NCBI GenBank assembly: GCA_963807065.1
Contig: CAWDZQ010000001.1
Span: 1 to 64,000 of the forward strand
Direction of reading: 5' to 3'
Source: CAWAND01 sp963807065
GTDB lineage: Bacteria > Chloroflexota > Anaerolineae > Anaerolineales > E44-bin32
Length of the DNA stretch: 64,000 nucleotides
The notes beneath the pieces were generated by a model. It was not told the DNA's origin and made no database searches. It saw only the letters and a program-made list of their open reading frames with translations. A program made the translations under genes and the position numbers. Shown here piece after piece: positions 25,955-35,094 of the stretch (the first letter of the stretch is position 1; each line of letters opens with the position of its first letter).

Positions 25955-26136
25955 AAACCCTCATCTGATTCCTGCCCGCGGGTCGGCCCGACATGGGTAT
26001 CCCAATGGGATGGCCCCTTCCCGGGCTCGCGAGTGCGGCGCCGCTTACCGTTTCGACGCATTCTAGCCAGCATCAGGAGCGTCAGCCCCCCGAATACCCC
26101 CGGCAGCAGAACGATCGCCACCACCATGGTGTTCAC
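25948..26136 (-). CDS. Small single-TM protein
   Basis: A GTG at 26136 with GGGAG ten bases upstream gives a 62-residue protein; an earlier GTG at 26160 is also possible. It has one membrane helix (MVVAIVLLPGVFGGLTLLML) followed by a basic, charged tail, so it should sit with its C-terminus inside. Its stop overlaps the GTG of the lipoprotein gene by a few bases, which suggests coupled translation. Function unknown. Confidence 0.55.
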   Translation of the reverse strand: MNTMVVAIVLLPGVFGGLTLLMLARMRRNGKRRRTREPGKGPSHWDTHVGPTRGQESDEGLW

Positions 26137-26318
26137 CGCTTGGTATCTCCCGTAGCCCACCGAGGTGCCGCCGGACCGGAGCTTATACCGAACTCACCTC
26201 ATTGAAGGAAACCGCCCTTGTGCAGATTGTCCTTGATTATGGGTTGGAATCTGGTTTTGTCCAGCCCCGGCATCGGTCGCCCTCGCCGATTATACAGACA
26301 CGCTCGGCGCCTTAGAGT

Positions 26319-26336
26319 TTGTGAATTCTTTCACAA
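26319..26336. promoter_or_regulatory. CRP-type operator 2 (perfect palindrome)
   Basis: TTGTGAATTCTTTCACAA has perfect 7-bp arms (TTGTGAA/TTCACAA) around TTCT. It lies about 190 bases upstream of the small membrane protein and lipoprotein unit. Confidence 0.65.
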
Positions 26337-26374
26337 GGCAGTTCCCGAAGCGGGCGGAGACGATGGGTGCCCTT

Positions 26375-26791
26375 CTAGCTTCGATCCAGCCGGTGTGCCA
26401 CCAGCCAGGCCGTAAGAAGCGACGAGGCCGCCCCAGCCGGAACCCCGGCGAGCGTCAATATGACGCCAAACAGGAGGCTTTGCGATCGCTCGGAATCCGG
26501 CATCGGTAAAAGCAGCAGCATGACCCCAATCAGAAGCAGGCCCTGCAGAAGACCAAGCACGCACCCGGCCACGGCGGCCTCCTCATAGCGCCGCCGCAGC
26601 GTCTGGCTGGTCGAGTTGCTCATGACGAGCAACCCGACACGCGCTGCGATCAGCCAGGCCAGGGGCGTAACGCATACCACGCCGGGATAGCCCGCCCAGG
26701 TGACCAGCACGACTGCCGCCAGCCAGGGCAAGAACTGGGTAGCCGGGGTTACCAATACGGAGCGGAGGTCCCACGTAGAAGATCCAGTCAC
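26375..26791 (-). CDS. Membrane protein, unknown
   Basis: The 138-residue frame starts at a GTG without a clear ribosome binding site. It has four helices (FLPWLAAVVLVTWAGYPGVV, TPLAWLIAARVGLLVM, GCVLGLLQGLLLIGVMLLLL, LLFGVILTLAGVPAGAASSL). It lies 48 bases after the HlyD-type adaptor on the same strand, so it may be the last gene of that export operon. No family recognised. Confidence 0.55.
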   Translation of the reverse strand: MTGSSTWDLRSVLVTPATQFLPWLAAVVLVTWAGYPGVVCVTPLAWLIAARVGLLVMSNSTSQTLRRRYEEAAVAGCVLGLLQGLLLIGVMLLLLPMPDSERSQSLLFGVILTLAGVPAGAASSLLTAWLVAHRLDRS

Positions 26792-26839
26792 GGGGCTGGG
26801 AACCGGGAGGCGGCCAGGCGGTCAGCGTTGCAGTGCCGG

Positions 26840-28072
26840 CTACCTGCCGCCCAGAAACTGCACGTCGACACTCATTCCGGGCCTCAGTCCGTCCGGCACA
26901 GTGGTCAGTTCCAAGGTTGTCTGGTAGACGACATCGCCTCCGAGGGTATCCGCCAGCGGCGAAATCTCACGAACCGTCGCTTGAGCCGTCGTGCTCAGGG
27001 CTTTGAAGCTCACGGTGGCGGATTGGCCCACGTGCACGGCAGGCACGTCTCTCTCACTCAAGTCGGTGGTCTCCACCCTCATGTGGCCCAAATCGGCGAT
27101 CGTCATCACCCCTTGGCCCGGCGACACCCACTCTCCGGCCCGGGCGAGGAGCTTTCCCACCGTGCCTGCGAAGGGAGCCTTGAGCACCAGTTGGTCCAAC
27201 TGTGCGCGGGCTGCAGCTGCCTGATCCTGGGCACTGGCGAGTTGGCCTCTCAGCAGGGCAGCCTGGTCTGGATCCGGCCCATTCTGCAGTTTGTCCACGC
27301 GTTGTTGTGCTTCATCGACTTTGGCCTGGGCCACCGCCACAGCTGCGTCGAGCTGGGACTGTTGAAGCTCCGTCGGCTGCCCCTTGTACCAGTTCACCGT
27401 TCGCAGGGCGGAGTTGTAGGCAGCCTGAGCATTAGAATATGCGGCCAGGGCGGCCGCCCGGCGGGAGTCATCGCTCGGATCGTTCGCATGGTGGTCGTAA
27501 TCCGACTTGGCCCTGTCCAACACTTCCTTGGCCAGAACGAGCTTGGCCTCGGCGCTCTCAACGGTGAGGGTGCTGGCTCGGTAGCCGGGCTGGTTAACCG
27601 TGCGGTCATAGTCGGCAACCCTGAGCTCATCCTTGGCCGCCGCCAAATCCGACTGCGCCTGGGCAAGGGCCATCTTCCAGCTGGGATCGGAAGTGAAATC
27701 ATCCAGTGCCTGCTGCGCCTTGAGCACGCTGAGATCGGCTTCGGAAACGGCCGCCTGCAGCGCCTCCCCGCCCGACAGGCGGGCGAGAGTCTGCCCCGCC
27801 TGGACGTTGTCACCGACGTTCACCGTCACCTGGTCAATTTGACCCGCCGCGGCGAATGCCAGCTGCGCCGCCTGGGCCGGGATGACCACGCCGGAAGCCG
27901 ACACGCCCCCGGCGGCCGGCCCTTGGGACGCGCCGGGGGACTGAGCCTGGGGCGCGCCATTGGATTCAAGGACGACCGTCGGCAGCGGTTGATTGCCGCC
28001 AGACGATGCGCTGCAGCCGATAAGCATGAGCGCCGGAACGATCACCCATGCGGCACGCGCGTTCATAGTCAA
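26840..28072 (-). CDS. HlyD/MacA-type periplasmic adaptor lipoprotein
   Basis: The 410-residue protein has a lipobox ending at Cys20 (MLIGCSAS). It continues with a biotinyl-lipoyl-like half (GQIDQVTVNVGDNVQAGQTL), a long alpha-hairpin of heptads (about residues 105-290), the second lipoyl half (LVLKAPFAGTVGKLLARAGEWV) and a beta-barrel domain (GLRPGMSVDVQFLGG). This is the membrane-fusion subunit of a MacAB-like exporter. It starts three bases after the ATPase stop. In a monoderm-like envelope, lipid anchoring makes sense. Intact. Confidence 0.88.
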   Translation of the reverse strand: MTMNARAAWVIVPALMLIGCSASSGGNQPLPTVVLESNGAPQAQSPGASQGPAAGGVSASGVVIPAQAAQLAFAAAGQIDQVTVNVGDNVQAGQTLARLSGGEALQAAVSEADLSVLKAQQALDDFTSDPSWKMALAQAQSDLAAAKDELRVADYDRTVNQPGYRASTLTVESAEAKLVLAKEVLDRAKSDYDHHANDPSDDSRRAAALAAYSNAQAAYNSALRTVNWYKGQPTELQQSQLDAAVAVAQAKVDEAQQRVDKLQNGPDPDQAALLRGQLASAQDQAAAARAQLDQLVLKAPFAGTVGKLLARAGEWVSPGQGVMTIADLGHMRVETTDLSERDVPAVHVGQSATVSFKALSTTAQATVREISPLADTLGGDVVYQTTLELTTVPDGLRPGMSVDVQFLGGR

Positions 28073-28075
28073 CTC

Positions 28076-28771
28076 CTAGATCCTTGCTTCACCGACAGCA
28101 TTTTCGACGACCCGTCCGTCTTCCAATGTGACGATCCTCCGGGCAAACTTGATAACACGTGGGTCGTGGGTTGCAAACACGAAGGTTACCCCGGTGTCTT
28201 GATTCAGGCGAGTCATGATCTCCATAACCTGTTCGCCGTTGGCCGTGTCAAGGTTGGCGGTGGGCTCGTCGGCCAGAACCAGAGTCGGGTGCGTGGCCAG
28301 AGCTCGAGCCACGGCGACCCGCTGCTGCTCACCGCCGCTGAGTTGATCGGGACGATGGTGGGCCCGGTCGCCCAGGTCAACCGACTCCAACAGGTGCATC
28401 ACGCGTTCCTTCCGATCGGAAGGCGCATGCCCATTCAACAACAGGGGCATTTCCACATTCTCATAAGCAGTCAGGGTCGGGATCAAGGCAAAGAACTGGA
28501 ACACAAAGCCGATTGTTCCGCGCCGCATGTCCGCCCGTTGGTCCCGGTTGAGGTGGCTGACGTCCTTATCAGCGATGACAACCCTGCCTGTTGTGGGCAG
28601 ATCCAGGCAGCCAATGATCTGGAGCAAGGTGGTCTTTCCGGAGCCCGATGGACCCACCAGGGCGGTGAATTCTCCATTCTCGATGGTAAGATCCACCCCT
28701 CGCAGCGCCTGGGTCTCAACCTCGCCTACCTGATAGACCCGGGTCACATCTTCTACTTTGACGACATCCAT
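28076..28771 (-). CDS. MacB/LolD-type ABC transporter ATPase
   Basis: A 231-residue nucleotide-binding domain with all motifs: Walker A GPSGSGKTT, Q-loop FVFQFFALIPTLTAYENVEMP, signature LSGGEQQRVAVARAL, Walker B LVLADEPTANLD and H-loop FVFATHD. The AYENVE and DEPTANLD patterns place it in the MacB/LolD/FtsE group, which powers mechanotransmission exporters rather than direct substrate transfer. It lies between the two FtsX-type permeases and the adaptor. Intact. Confidence 0.93.
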   Translation of the reverse strand: MDVVKVEDVTRVYQVGEVETQALRGVDLTIENGEFTALVGPSGSGKTTLLQIIGCLDLPTTGRVVIADKDVSHLNRDQRADMRRGTIGFVFQFFALIPTLTAYENVEMPLLLNGHAPSDRKERVMHLLESVDLGDRAHHRPDQLSGGEQQRVAVARALATHPTLVLADEPTANLDTANGEQVMEIMTRLNQDTGVTFVFATHDPRVIKFARRIVTLEDGRVVENAVGEARI

Positions 28772-28833
28772 GATGTTCTCCTCGACTCAAAGGGCCCTGG
28801 CAAAGGCACCAGTTAGGTTCAACAGTCCGATGG

Positions 28834-30051
28834 TCATTGGGTGTCACGAAGCGCGTCCACCGGTTCCATTCGGGCGGCGATGACGGCCGGATACAGGCCG
28901 GCCAGCAGACTGACCAGGAAGGCAGCCGCGATCAGCATGCCGGCATCCCTGAGGGTCAGGTAGCCGTAGATTCTCTCGCCGAGCAGCAGGCCGGTGACTC
29001 CCATATTGCCGATATAAAACCCGGTCGTGGAGGCATAGGCGACAAGCAGGCCTCCCAACACCAGGCCGATCACGACGCCGCCCAACGCCAGCAAGCTTGA
29101 CTCGGCGAAGAACATGAGCATGATCTGGCGGCTCTTCATCCCCAACGAGGACAGGATCCCGATCTCCCGCGTGCGTTCAAAGACCGCCATAATGAGGGTG
29201 TTGACGATCACCGAAGCCGTCACGCCAAGCACGATCAGGTACAGCATCGCCATGTAGGCGCCGGCGAAGCTCTCAACTTCCAACATCAGAGCATTGGCTT
29301 GCTCCCACGTGACTCCCTTGTAGCCCGGGCCCTGCAGTGCGGCCATCACCGCCGCCGCCTGGTCACGATTCTGGAGCATGATAAAGATCAGGCTGGCATG
29401 ATTTTCAGTCCCGGTGAGTGCCTGGGCTTTGGCCAAGGCCATGAAGATGGTGCGATCGTCGAACCCCGGCGTGTGGGTGGAGTAGATCCCACGAACCGTG
29501 AAAACCTGCTGATCCACCGTCCCATCGGATGTATTGACCAGGAGCTGGATCGAATCCCCGGCGGTCAGCGACAACTTGTCGGCCAGGCTTTGACCGATGA
29601 GAATCCCGTCCCGGTCATCCGCCTGAAGCCAGCTTCCGCTCACCATCCCTTCCTGGAAGGGGGCATTGGCAGTGGCCGATGGTTCGATTCCCATGACCCG
29701 GACACCGGTGGTTTGATCGCCCATGGACAGTATTCCGCTGGCGATAAGCCGGGGTGTGGCTTCCACCACCGGAGCGAGCCCGGCAATCTGCGAGGCCACC
29801 TGGTCCGGATTGTCAATCAGATCTTCCCACTTGAGGCTGGTTTTGGTTTCGTCGTAGTTCGCCGCCTGCACCTGCAGGTGTCCGCTCTCCAGGCGGATGG
29901 TCGTGGTCAACGCATCTCGCAGCTCCCCTTCCAGTACGGAAGCCATCAGGAGCAGCAAGGCCACGCCCAAGCCCAGAGCCAGCGCCGAGAAGAATGATCG
30001 CCGGCGGTTCCTCCCCAGGTCTCGGAAAGCCAGTTTGATCAACTGAAGCAT
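28834..30051 (-). CDS. FtsX/MacB-type ABC permease 2
   Basis: I prefer the ATG at 30051 (TGAGG six bases upstream) to the GTG at 30063. The 405 residues have the MacB topology: helix 1 (RRRSFFSALALGLGVALLLL), a large extracytoplasmic MacB_PCD domain (about 45-265) and three C-terminal helices in an FtsX domain (ERTREIGILSSLGMKSRQIM is the coupling signature). It is paralogous to the permease just upstream, and the two should form a heterodimer with the ATPase. Confidence 0.9.
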   Translation of the reverse strand: MLQLIKLAFRDLGRNRRRSFFSALALGLGVALLLLMASVLEGELRDALTTTIRLESGHLQVQAANYDETKTSLKWEDLIDNPDQVASQIAGLAPVVEATPRLIASGILSMGDQTTGVRVMGIEPSATANAPFQEGMVSGSWLQADDRDGILIGQSLADKLSLTAGDSIQLLVNTSDGTVDQQVFTVRGIYSTHTPGFDDRTIFMALAKAQALTGTENHASLIFIMLQNRDQAAAVMAALQGPGYKGVTWEQANALMLEVESFAGAYMAMLYLIVLGVTASVIVNTLIMAVFERTREIGILSSLGMKSRQIMLMFFAESSLLALGGVVIGLVLGGLLVAYASTTGFYIGNMGVTGLLLGERIYGYLTLRDAGMLIAAAFLVSLLAGLYPAVIAARMEPVDALRDTQ

Positions 30052-30059
30052 CTCAAACC

Positions 30060-31289
30060 TCACACGAAGTGCAGCGCTTCGGCTGGCTCGCGCTGCGCTG
30101 CTTCACGGGCGGGGATCACGGCTGCCAGGGCGGAAATCACGAGCACGGTGATGGCACGCGCCGGCAGTTGCTCGAGCCCGAGCGTCGGATAGACACGCCC
30201 GCTGATCAGCGCCGTGTAAGACGTCAGGCTGCTGAAGGCGCTGTAGTCGAAACCCACCTGCCTGAAGATGAGCATCAGACCGAGTCCGATCAGGATACCG
30301 ACCACCGCCCCGGCAAGGCCCATCATCATGCCTTCCAGCAGGAACAAAAGGGAGATCTGCCGCGGTTTGAGACCCAGGGCACCCAGCAATCCGATCTCGC
30401 GCGTTCGTTCGTAGACGGCCATCAGCAGCAGGTTGAGGATCCCTATCCCGGCAATGCCCATGATGACAATGCCGAAGATGGTCATCACCGCCCCTTTGGT
30501 GCCGATGGTGGCTTCCAGTTCGGGGAAGTTGGTCTGCCAGGAAGTCACCTCTACGCCCGGCAGACTCGCCTGTATGGGCGCCATCACTGCCGCCTCGTGA
30601 CCGATGTCCTTCAACGTCACAACCACTTCCGTCGCCTGTCCCGTCAGCCCGTACAAGGTTTCCGCCTCGCCCAAGGACAAGTACACGGACTGCTTTTCGA
30701 TGTCGCTCATCCCGATATCATAGACACCGCCCACAGTCATCGTTCGCTGGCGCATCTGGTCGTGCGTGGCTCGGCCGGCCAAGGTGAAGCGATCCCCCAC
30801 CTGCAAACCCATGGCATCGGCCAGGCCCTTGCCGATCAGCGCCACATCCTGGTCGTCCGGTGTCAGCGAGCGGCCGGATTTGACACTTTGCAGCACGACG
30901 TTGACCGGCGTTTCCACATCCGGCTCGATGCCGATGATCTGGACAGCAAAGGCGCCATCGGCGCTCGTCGCCAGCCCGCCGGTGATGATGCGACGCGAGG
31001 CGGACACGACCTGAGGCTGGGCTCTGGCGGCTGTCAGGATCGCGGCTTCATCCGGCAGAGGCAACAGCGGGCTGGTGTCAGCTTGCGCGTGGTAGCCGGC
31101 GGCATGAACCTGGATATTGCCCCCCAATACCCGGATGGCATTGCCGTAAATGGCTTGTTCGAAGCCGGCCACCAGGCCATCGTAGAGCATCATCATGATC
31201 AGTCCGATCGACATGGCGACAATCACGATCAGCGTCCGGCGCGAATGCCGCCAGATGTTGCGCCATGCCAGGCGCAGGTAGAGCTTCAT
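30060..31289 (-). CDS. FtsX/MacB-type ABC permease 1
   Basis: The ATG at 31289 (MKLYLRLAWRNIWRHSRRT) is the family-like start. The 409 residues show helix 1 (RTLIVIVAMSIGLIMMMLY), a periplasmic domain, and FtsX with VYERTREIGLLGALGLKPRQ and three helices. Its stop lies in the first codons before the second permease, giving tight coupling. With the ATPase and adaptor it makes a tripartite-like exporter of lipid, peptide or drug type; the substrate cannot be told. Confidence 0.9.
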   Translation of the reverse strand: MKLYLRLAWRNIWRHSRRTLIVIVAMSIGLIMMMLYDGLVAGFEQAIYGNAIRVLGGNIQVHAAGYHAQADTSPLLPLPDEAAILTAARAQPQVVSASRRIITGGLATSADGAFAVQIIGIEPDVETPVNVVLQSVKSGRSLTPDDQDVALIGKGLADAMGLQVGDRFTLAGRATHDQMRQRTMTVGGVYDIGMSDIEKQSVYLSLGEAETLYGLTGQATEVVVTLKDIGHEAAVMAPIQASLPGVEVTSWQTNFPELEATIGTKGAVMTIFGIVIMGIAGIGILNLLLMAVYERTREIGLLGALGLKPRQISLLFLLEGMMMGLAGAVVGILIGLGLMLIFRQVGFDYSAFSSLTSYTALISGRVYPTLGLEQLPARAITVLVISALAAVIPAREAAQREPAEALHFV

Positions 31290-31368
31290 AGGTACCACTC
31301 CCTTCGGTCCAGGCCCTTCTCACGCAAAGCTACAGAGCTCCTAACATGCAGCGCCCTCAACCTTTCCA

Positions 31369-32112
31369 TCACCGATCGAGCTCCTGGGGCACGATCGCAA
31401 GCGATGGGAGTGCCGGCTCGACGACCGGCTCAAACCAGGCGCCGACGACACCCGGCTCCATCAGCTCAAGCGAACCCGGCGCAGCGCCGATCACGCGCGC
31501 AACGGCATCGTTGAAGGCCTCCACCATTCTTTGAGCGTGCCCGACGGCATGCGGGTCATGGCGCGCCGCCTTCAACAATAACGCGAATTGAACACCCATC
31601 TCGTAGGCCAGATTCATAATCACTCGGCCTACCTGGTCAGGATAGTGCGTGTCGAACACGCCCTCTTGGATCCCCTGCTCTACAAGCCGCTGCAGCAAGG
31701 GGCCAAAGCGCTCGGGCGCCGCCAGACGCAGTTTCTCACGCGTGATGATATTTTCATCCGCGTACCAGACGTTCAGAAAGGAGAGCAGGTACGCCTTGCG
31801 CTCTGTCTTCCAACGCGCCGTCTCGTGGAAGAAGCGAGTTAGCTTCTGCATGGCCGGCAGGTCGGGGTCGTCTACGATGGCTGTGATCATCGGCGTGGCT
31901 TCGGTGATGATGCGTTCGATGAGGGCTTCAAGCAGGTCCTGCTTGGAGTCGAAGTAGTGATAGAAAGCCCCTTTGGACATGCCGAGTTCGTCCAGGATGT
32001 CCTGGATCGACATCTCGTTGAACCCTTTGGTGACCATCACAAGCTGCTGGGCAACGTCAAGGATTTCCTTCTTGCGCGCCCTGTAGACATCCTGGTTGAC
32101 GACCCTGGCCAT
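31369..32112 (-). CDS. TetR-family repressor of the export operon
   Basis: The 247-residue protein has a TetR helix-turn-helix at the N-terminus (KKEILDVAQQLVMVTKGFNEMSIQDILDELGMSKGAFYHYFDSK: the GAFYHYFxSK signature is clear). A long ligand-binding region follows, with the TetR_C motif YLLSFLNVWYADENIITREK. It is the first gene of the unit TetR-permease-permease-ATPase-adaptor. A perfect palindrome 18 bases upstream of its start is the likely operator, so it should repress itself and the exporter. Confidence 0.92.
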   Translation of the reverse strand: MARVVNQDVYRARKKEILDVAQQLVMVTKGFNEMSIQDILDELGMSKGAFYHYFDSKQDLLEALIERIITEATPMITAIVDDPDLPAMQKLTRFFHETARWKTERKAYLLSFLNVWYADENIITREKLRLAAPERFGPLLQRLVEQGIQEGVFDTHYPDQVGRVIMNLAYEMGVQFALLLKAARHDPHAVGHAQRMVEAFNDAVARVIGAAPGSLELMEPGVVGAWFEPVVEPALPSLAIVPQELDR

Positions 32113-32130
32113 GCCTCTGTCCCATTCTCA

Positions 32131-32145
32131 GACCGACGGTCGGTC
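32131..32145. promoter_or_regulatory. Putative TetR operator
   Basis: GACCGAC-G-GTCGGTC is a perfect 7-1-7 palindrome, typical in length and composition of TetR operators (ACCGACnnGTCGGT types). It lies 18 bases upstream of the tetR start. Confidence 0.7.
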
Positions 32146-32235
32146 GGTTTATTCGACCGGAGTATATCCATTGCCCCTCGGCATGTCAATCCCAGATGTG
32201 AGGCTTTCCGCACGGTGTTTGCAGGAACAGAACTG

Positions 32236-33051
32236 TCAGGCCGGGACCGTATCGGCAGGCGGCTCCAGCCGGCCGATGAGCAGCGCGGCGATGACCCATT
32301 CTGCCCCGATGACCAGCCAAAACGCGCCCAGGTGCAGGGTGACCGGCAGCCAGGCGACGTTGGCGATGTTGAACAGCACGTGAAAGACGACGGGCAGGAG
32401 CAGGCTACCGTGGCTGTGGTTGAAGACCCAGGTGATGTAGAACGTCGTTGGCAGGATCAACAACGCATTCATCACCAGATACACGACCCCGAACTGGCTG
32501 AAGGAGTCCAGCAGCAGCCAAAAGGGGACGTGCCAGACGGCCCAGAGCACCCCCAGCACAGCGCTGGCGGCCAGGGCGCTCGACTTGGTCTGCAGGACCG
32601 GCAGGGCCACACCGCGCCATCCGATTTCCTCACCGAGCGTGGCCAAGAGCAAGAACAGAACGTTAATCAGCAGCGCCGAAAGCGGCTGGGGCGGCAAAGG
32701 TGCCACAGGATGCGAGCCATCTGCAAGGTTGACCAAGCCGGCTGCAGCCACGAGAAGGACCGAAGGCACAGCCGTCGCGAGCCACCAAGTCCAGCCGACG
32801 CGCCACATCGCCAGTCTAACCATCAGGCGTGATATCCCGCCCCTGCCCTGGTAATGCCCGGTCAGGGTCAGGGCCGCTGTGGCCGGCATAAGCACGCCCA
32901 GGAGGCGGATGGCCCCGCTGGCCCCCTCGTCGATCGTCACGCCCCCCACATGGAAATGCGCCAGGTCCAACGGAATCCAAATGATCCATGAGAGAACGAA
33001 GGTCAGCACAAAGAATCGGGTCGGGGAAATTCGGTGCGGAATGGGCAACAT
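32236..33051 (-). CDS. CPBP-family intramembrane metalloprotease
   Basis: The start at 33051 has GCGAGG upstream. The 271-residue protein has about eight helices and the three CPBP motifs: EEIGWRG (catalytic EE and R), VWHVPFWLL (H with FxxxxH-like pattern) and FHVLFNIAN (H and N). Members are Rce1-like CAAX-type proteases or bacteriocin-immunity-type proteins. It lies 48 bases after the 189-residue membrane gene on the same strand. Intact. Confidence 0.88.
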   Translation of the reverse strand: MLPIPHRISPTRFFVLTFVLSWIIWIPLDLAHFHVGGVTIDEGASGAIRLLGVLMPATAALTLTGHYQGRGGISRLMVRLAMWRVGWTWWLATAVPSVLLVAAAGLVNLADGSHPVAPLPPQPLSALLINVLFLLLATLGEEIGWRGVALPVLQTKSSALAASAVLGVLWAVWHVPFWLLLDSFSQFGVVYLVMNALLILPTTFYITWVFNHSHGSLLLPVVFHVLFNIANVAWLPVTLHLGAFWLVIGAEWVIAALLIGRLEPPADTVPA

Positions 33052-33099
33052 CGTCAATCCTCGCCAGGTAAGTCGCGATTCGAACTGGCTACCCGGCAC

Positions 33100-33669
33100 T
33101 CAGACGAGCAGACTCAAATTGAGGCTGATGAAGACCAGCAGGGAGATCAAGAAGAAGATCGAAAAGACAGCCTGATAGCGCTGGCTGTGTGTCACGGCTG
33201 CAGTTACCATCATCACAAACCACACGCCAATCGCCACCGGATAGACAACGCCCTGAGCCTGGAAGTGCGCCCAGCCTTTGAGCAGGGTGTCGGTCATGTC
33301 GATGGGAGGCAGCAGCGCCGCCAGGGCGAAGAAGGCACGCTGGTTGGCGTAGAAGTGCTGCTTGAAGTCGAGCCCCTCGCTGATCGGCTCAGGGACCAGA
33401 AGCACGGAGAGAAGGAAGGCGACGATCGGACTGAGCAGCACGAAGGCAAACAGGAAGAAAGTCCAGGTTTCCTGTTGGTGCCAACGGAACAGGATCCACC
33501 AGTTGAGCAGCAGCCACAGGAAGACGTTCAGCAGCCATACCAGATGGACCCAATACAGTGAATGCTTGCGTCTGTGCCCGAGCATGGCGCCGAACCCGCC
33601 GAGGACGCGGGTGATCCCCAACGCCAGGACAATCGATGTCAAGAGCACAACGTATTCGAAGGGATTCAT
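33100..33669 (-). CDS. Six-TM membrane protein, unknown
   Basis: The 189-residue protein has six helices (YVVLLTSIVLALGITRVLGG, WVHLVWLLNVFLWLLLNWWI, FFLFAFVLLSPIVAFLLSVL, and three more). The pattern MNPFEYVVLLTSIVLALG and RVLGGFGAMLG is shared by a common uncharacterised family in many phyla, from memory. It precedes the CPBP gene and may be in one operon with it. No catalytic motif is seen. Confidence 0.7.
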   Translation of the reverse strand: MNPFEYVVLLTSIVLALGITRVLGGFGAMLGHRRKHSLYWVHLVWLLNVFLWLLLNWWILFRWHQQETWTFFLFAFVLLSPIVAFLLSVLLVPEPISEGLDFKQHFYANQRAFFALAALLPPIDMTDTLLKGWAHFQAQGVVYPVAIGVWFVMMVTAAVTHSQRYQAVFSIFFLISLLVFISLNLSLLV

Positions 33670-34176
33670 GGGGCACCGCCCGCGTCTAAGAAGGGATGTT
33701 TGGGGAGGATGGTCAGCAGGCCCGTGTCAGTTGGTGCCTCGAAAGTCGTAGACCAGATTGAACTCGCCGCCCTGATCGCGGCATGCCGCAGCGATCTTTC
33801 GGTGATGGCGGGTCGGCCCGACGCATGCAATGGGCATTACCACTGTCAACAATAGCACCGGTCTGGTCGCCCCGCAATCCCTCAAGCGGGCGGTTCGGCC
33901 AGCCGTGCAGACTGGCCTCGTTGACGGGCGAGTGTATAATGGGACCGCCATCTGAAAGTAGAGCTGCGCTCTGGCTCTGCCGCCTTCGAGCGCAGCGTTC
34001 GATGTGTCGATCCGCCGGAGATGGCGGCCAGCGCTCGGAAAGCACCGATCCTCCAGGGGGCCCGCACTCGAGCGGGCTCCACCTTTTAGCCTGTGGCAAG
34101 TCGGGCGGGCTGCGGAGGCCGACGGCGGCGGATTCGCCGGAGACGGATCGGGGATTCGCCCCTCCAGGAGAACAAA
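33670..34176. other. About 500 bp intergenic with a hairpin
   Basis: No convincing gene. A hairpin (GCCCGC, loop ACTCGA, GCGGGC at about 34059-34076) followed by CTCCACCTTTT lies about 100 bases upstream of the AP2-like gene and could be a terminator or attenuator on the plus strand. Confidence 0.35.
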
Positions 34177-34596
34177 ATGGGCAAGAGCAGCGGCCATAAG
34201 AACGTCACTCGCATCGACCAAGAGAACAAGGACCTTCACGGCTGGTACGCGCGTGTCGGCTGGAAAGGTGAAACGTTCTCCAAGTGGTTTCCCGACTCAG
34301 GCAATAAGAAGGCGGCGCTCGAGGAGGCTATCTCCTGGCGAAACGACATTGAGTTTGCCATCGGAAAGCCCCGGACAGAGCGCTGGATCCGCAGCCCGCA
34401 AGGCAATCTGCCCGGGGTCACTCGCCGCGTCAAAGACGGCACCGAGGTCTACGAAGTCACCTGGATGCCGACGCCCGGCAAAGTGCAGAAGACGTCCTTT
34501 TCCATCGCCGCTCATGGCGAGCGTGAGGCCCTGCGGCTGGCCGTGGCCCGGCGGCGAGAGATGGAGCGGCTCTACTACGGCGGGGAGATCCACTAG
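34177..34596 (+). CDS. AP2-like DNA-binding-domain protein
   Basis: CAGGAGAAC precedes the ATG at 34177. The 139-residue protein contains an AP2/ERF-like segment (KNVTRIDQENKDLHGWYARV, GETFSKWFPDS, KKAALEEAISWRNDIE: the GWYxRV and A-x-EEA-x-WR pattern), then a linker with GKPRTERWIRS and a second, AP2-like half (GVTRRVKDGTEVYEVTW, AHGEREALRLAVARRREME). Two AP2-like repeats in a row suggest a DNA-binding protein. Bacterial members are often linked to mobile elements or are regulators of unknown target. It is one of few plus-strand genes here. Confidence 0.7.
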   Translation: MGKSSGHKNVTRIDQENKDLHGWYARVGWKGETFSKWFPDSGNKKAALEEAISWRNDIEFAIGKPRTERWIRSPQGNLPGVTRRVKDGTEVYEVTWMPTPGKVQKTSFSIAAHGEREALRLAVARRREMERLYYGGEIH

Positions 34597-34631
34597 CCAA
34601 TCCAGCTGGCGCCGAGCAACCTCACCCGCGC

Positions 34632-34649
34632 TTGTGAGGAAATTCACAA
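34632..34649. promoter_or_regulatory. CRP-type operator 3
   Basis: TTGTGAGGAAATTCACAA matches TGTGA-N6-TCACA. It lies 36 bases past the AP2-like stop and about 125 bases before the TATAAT that may drive the PA14 gene. Confidence 0.6.
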
Positions 34650-34770
34650 ACCGAGACCGTGGCCGGGCCGCAGCCAGGCTCCATTCCACCACCGGGCACC
34701 GTTTCCAGACGCGCGCTGTGGAAGACTGTTGAGCTTCCGAGCAAGACGGGAATCGAAAACCCTCAACCGA

Positions 34771-34779
34771 TGATATAAT
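34771..34779 (+). promoter_or_regulatory. Extended -10 promoter upstream of PA14 gene
   Basis: TGATATAAT is an extended -10 (TG-N-TATAAT). No good -35 is seen, as is usual for extended -10 promoters. It would give a leader of about 300 nt before the ATG at 35095; no riboswitch class was recognised in that leader. Confidence 0.5.
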
Positions 34780-35094
34780 CTTCAATGCGCCGGGAGATTT
34801 CCACCCGATTAGCTCTCCCCAGGGCGCATTCGCTTCCCCCAACTGTCTCCCTATTACTCCCAACCGTATCCGAATCTGTCACCGTCATCGACGATGTGTT
34901 GCCCGTCGACACGACCCGATCAGCCCTGATTGCTCGTCGGCCGGCCACCTGCGGACTTTCGCACTGGCGGCTGCGGCGGGAGAACATATGCCCAACGATT
35001 ACCCGACACCGATCGCTTGATCCCGATCAACCTCTTTTCCCGATAACTATGTCCAGCCAACGAACCCCGAGCACAGCCCGGGGTGAGGTGCAGC

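Noticed and set aside
26828..28816. A long plus-strand open frame (662 codons) opposite the adaptor and ATPase genes
   Set aside because: It is a shadow of highly GC-rich minus-strand genes. Its product is low in recognised motifs and the opposite strand encodes complete HlyD and ABC proteins.
30069..31514. A 481-codon plus-strand open frame opposite permease 1
   Set aside because: Same reason: His/Gln/Arg-rich shadow of an intact FtsX-type permease; no ribosome binding site.
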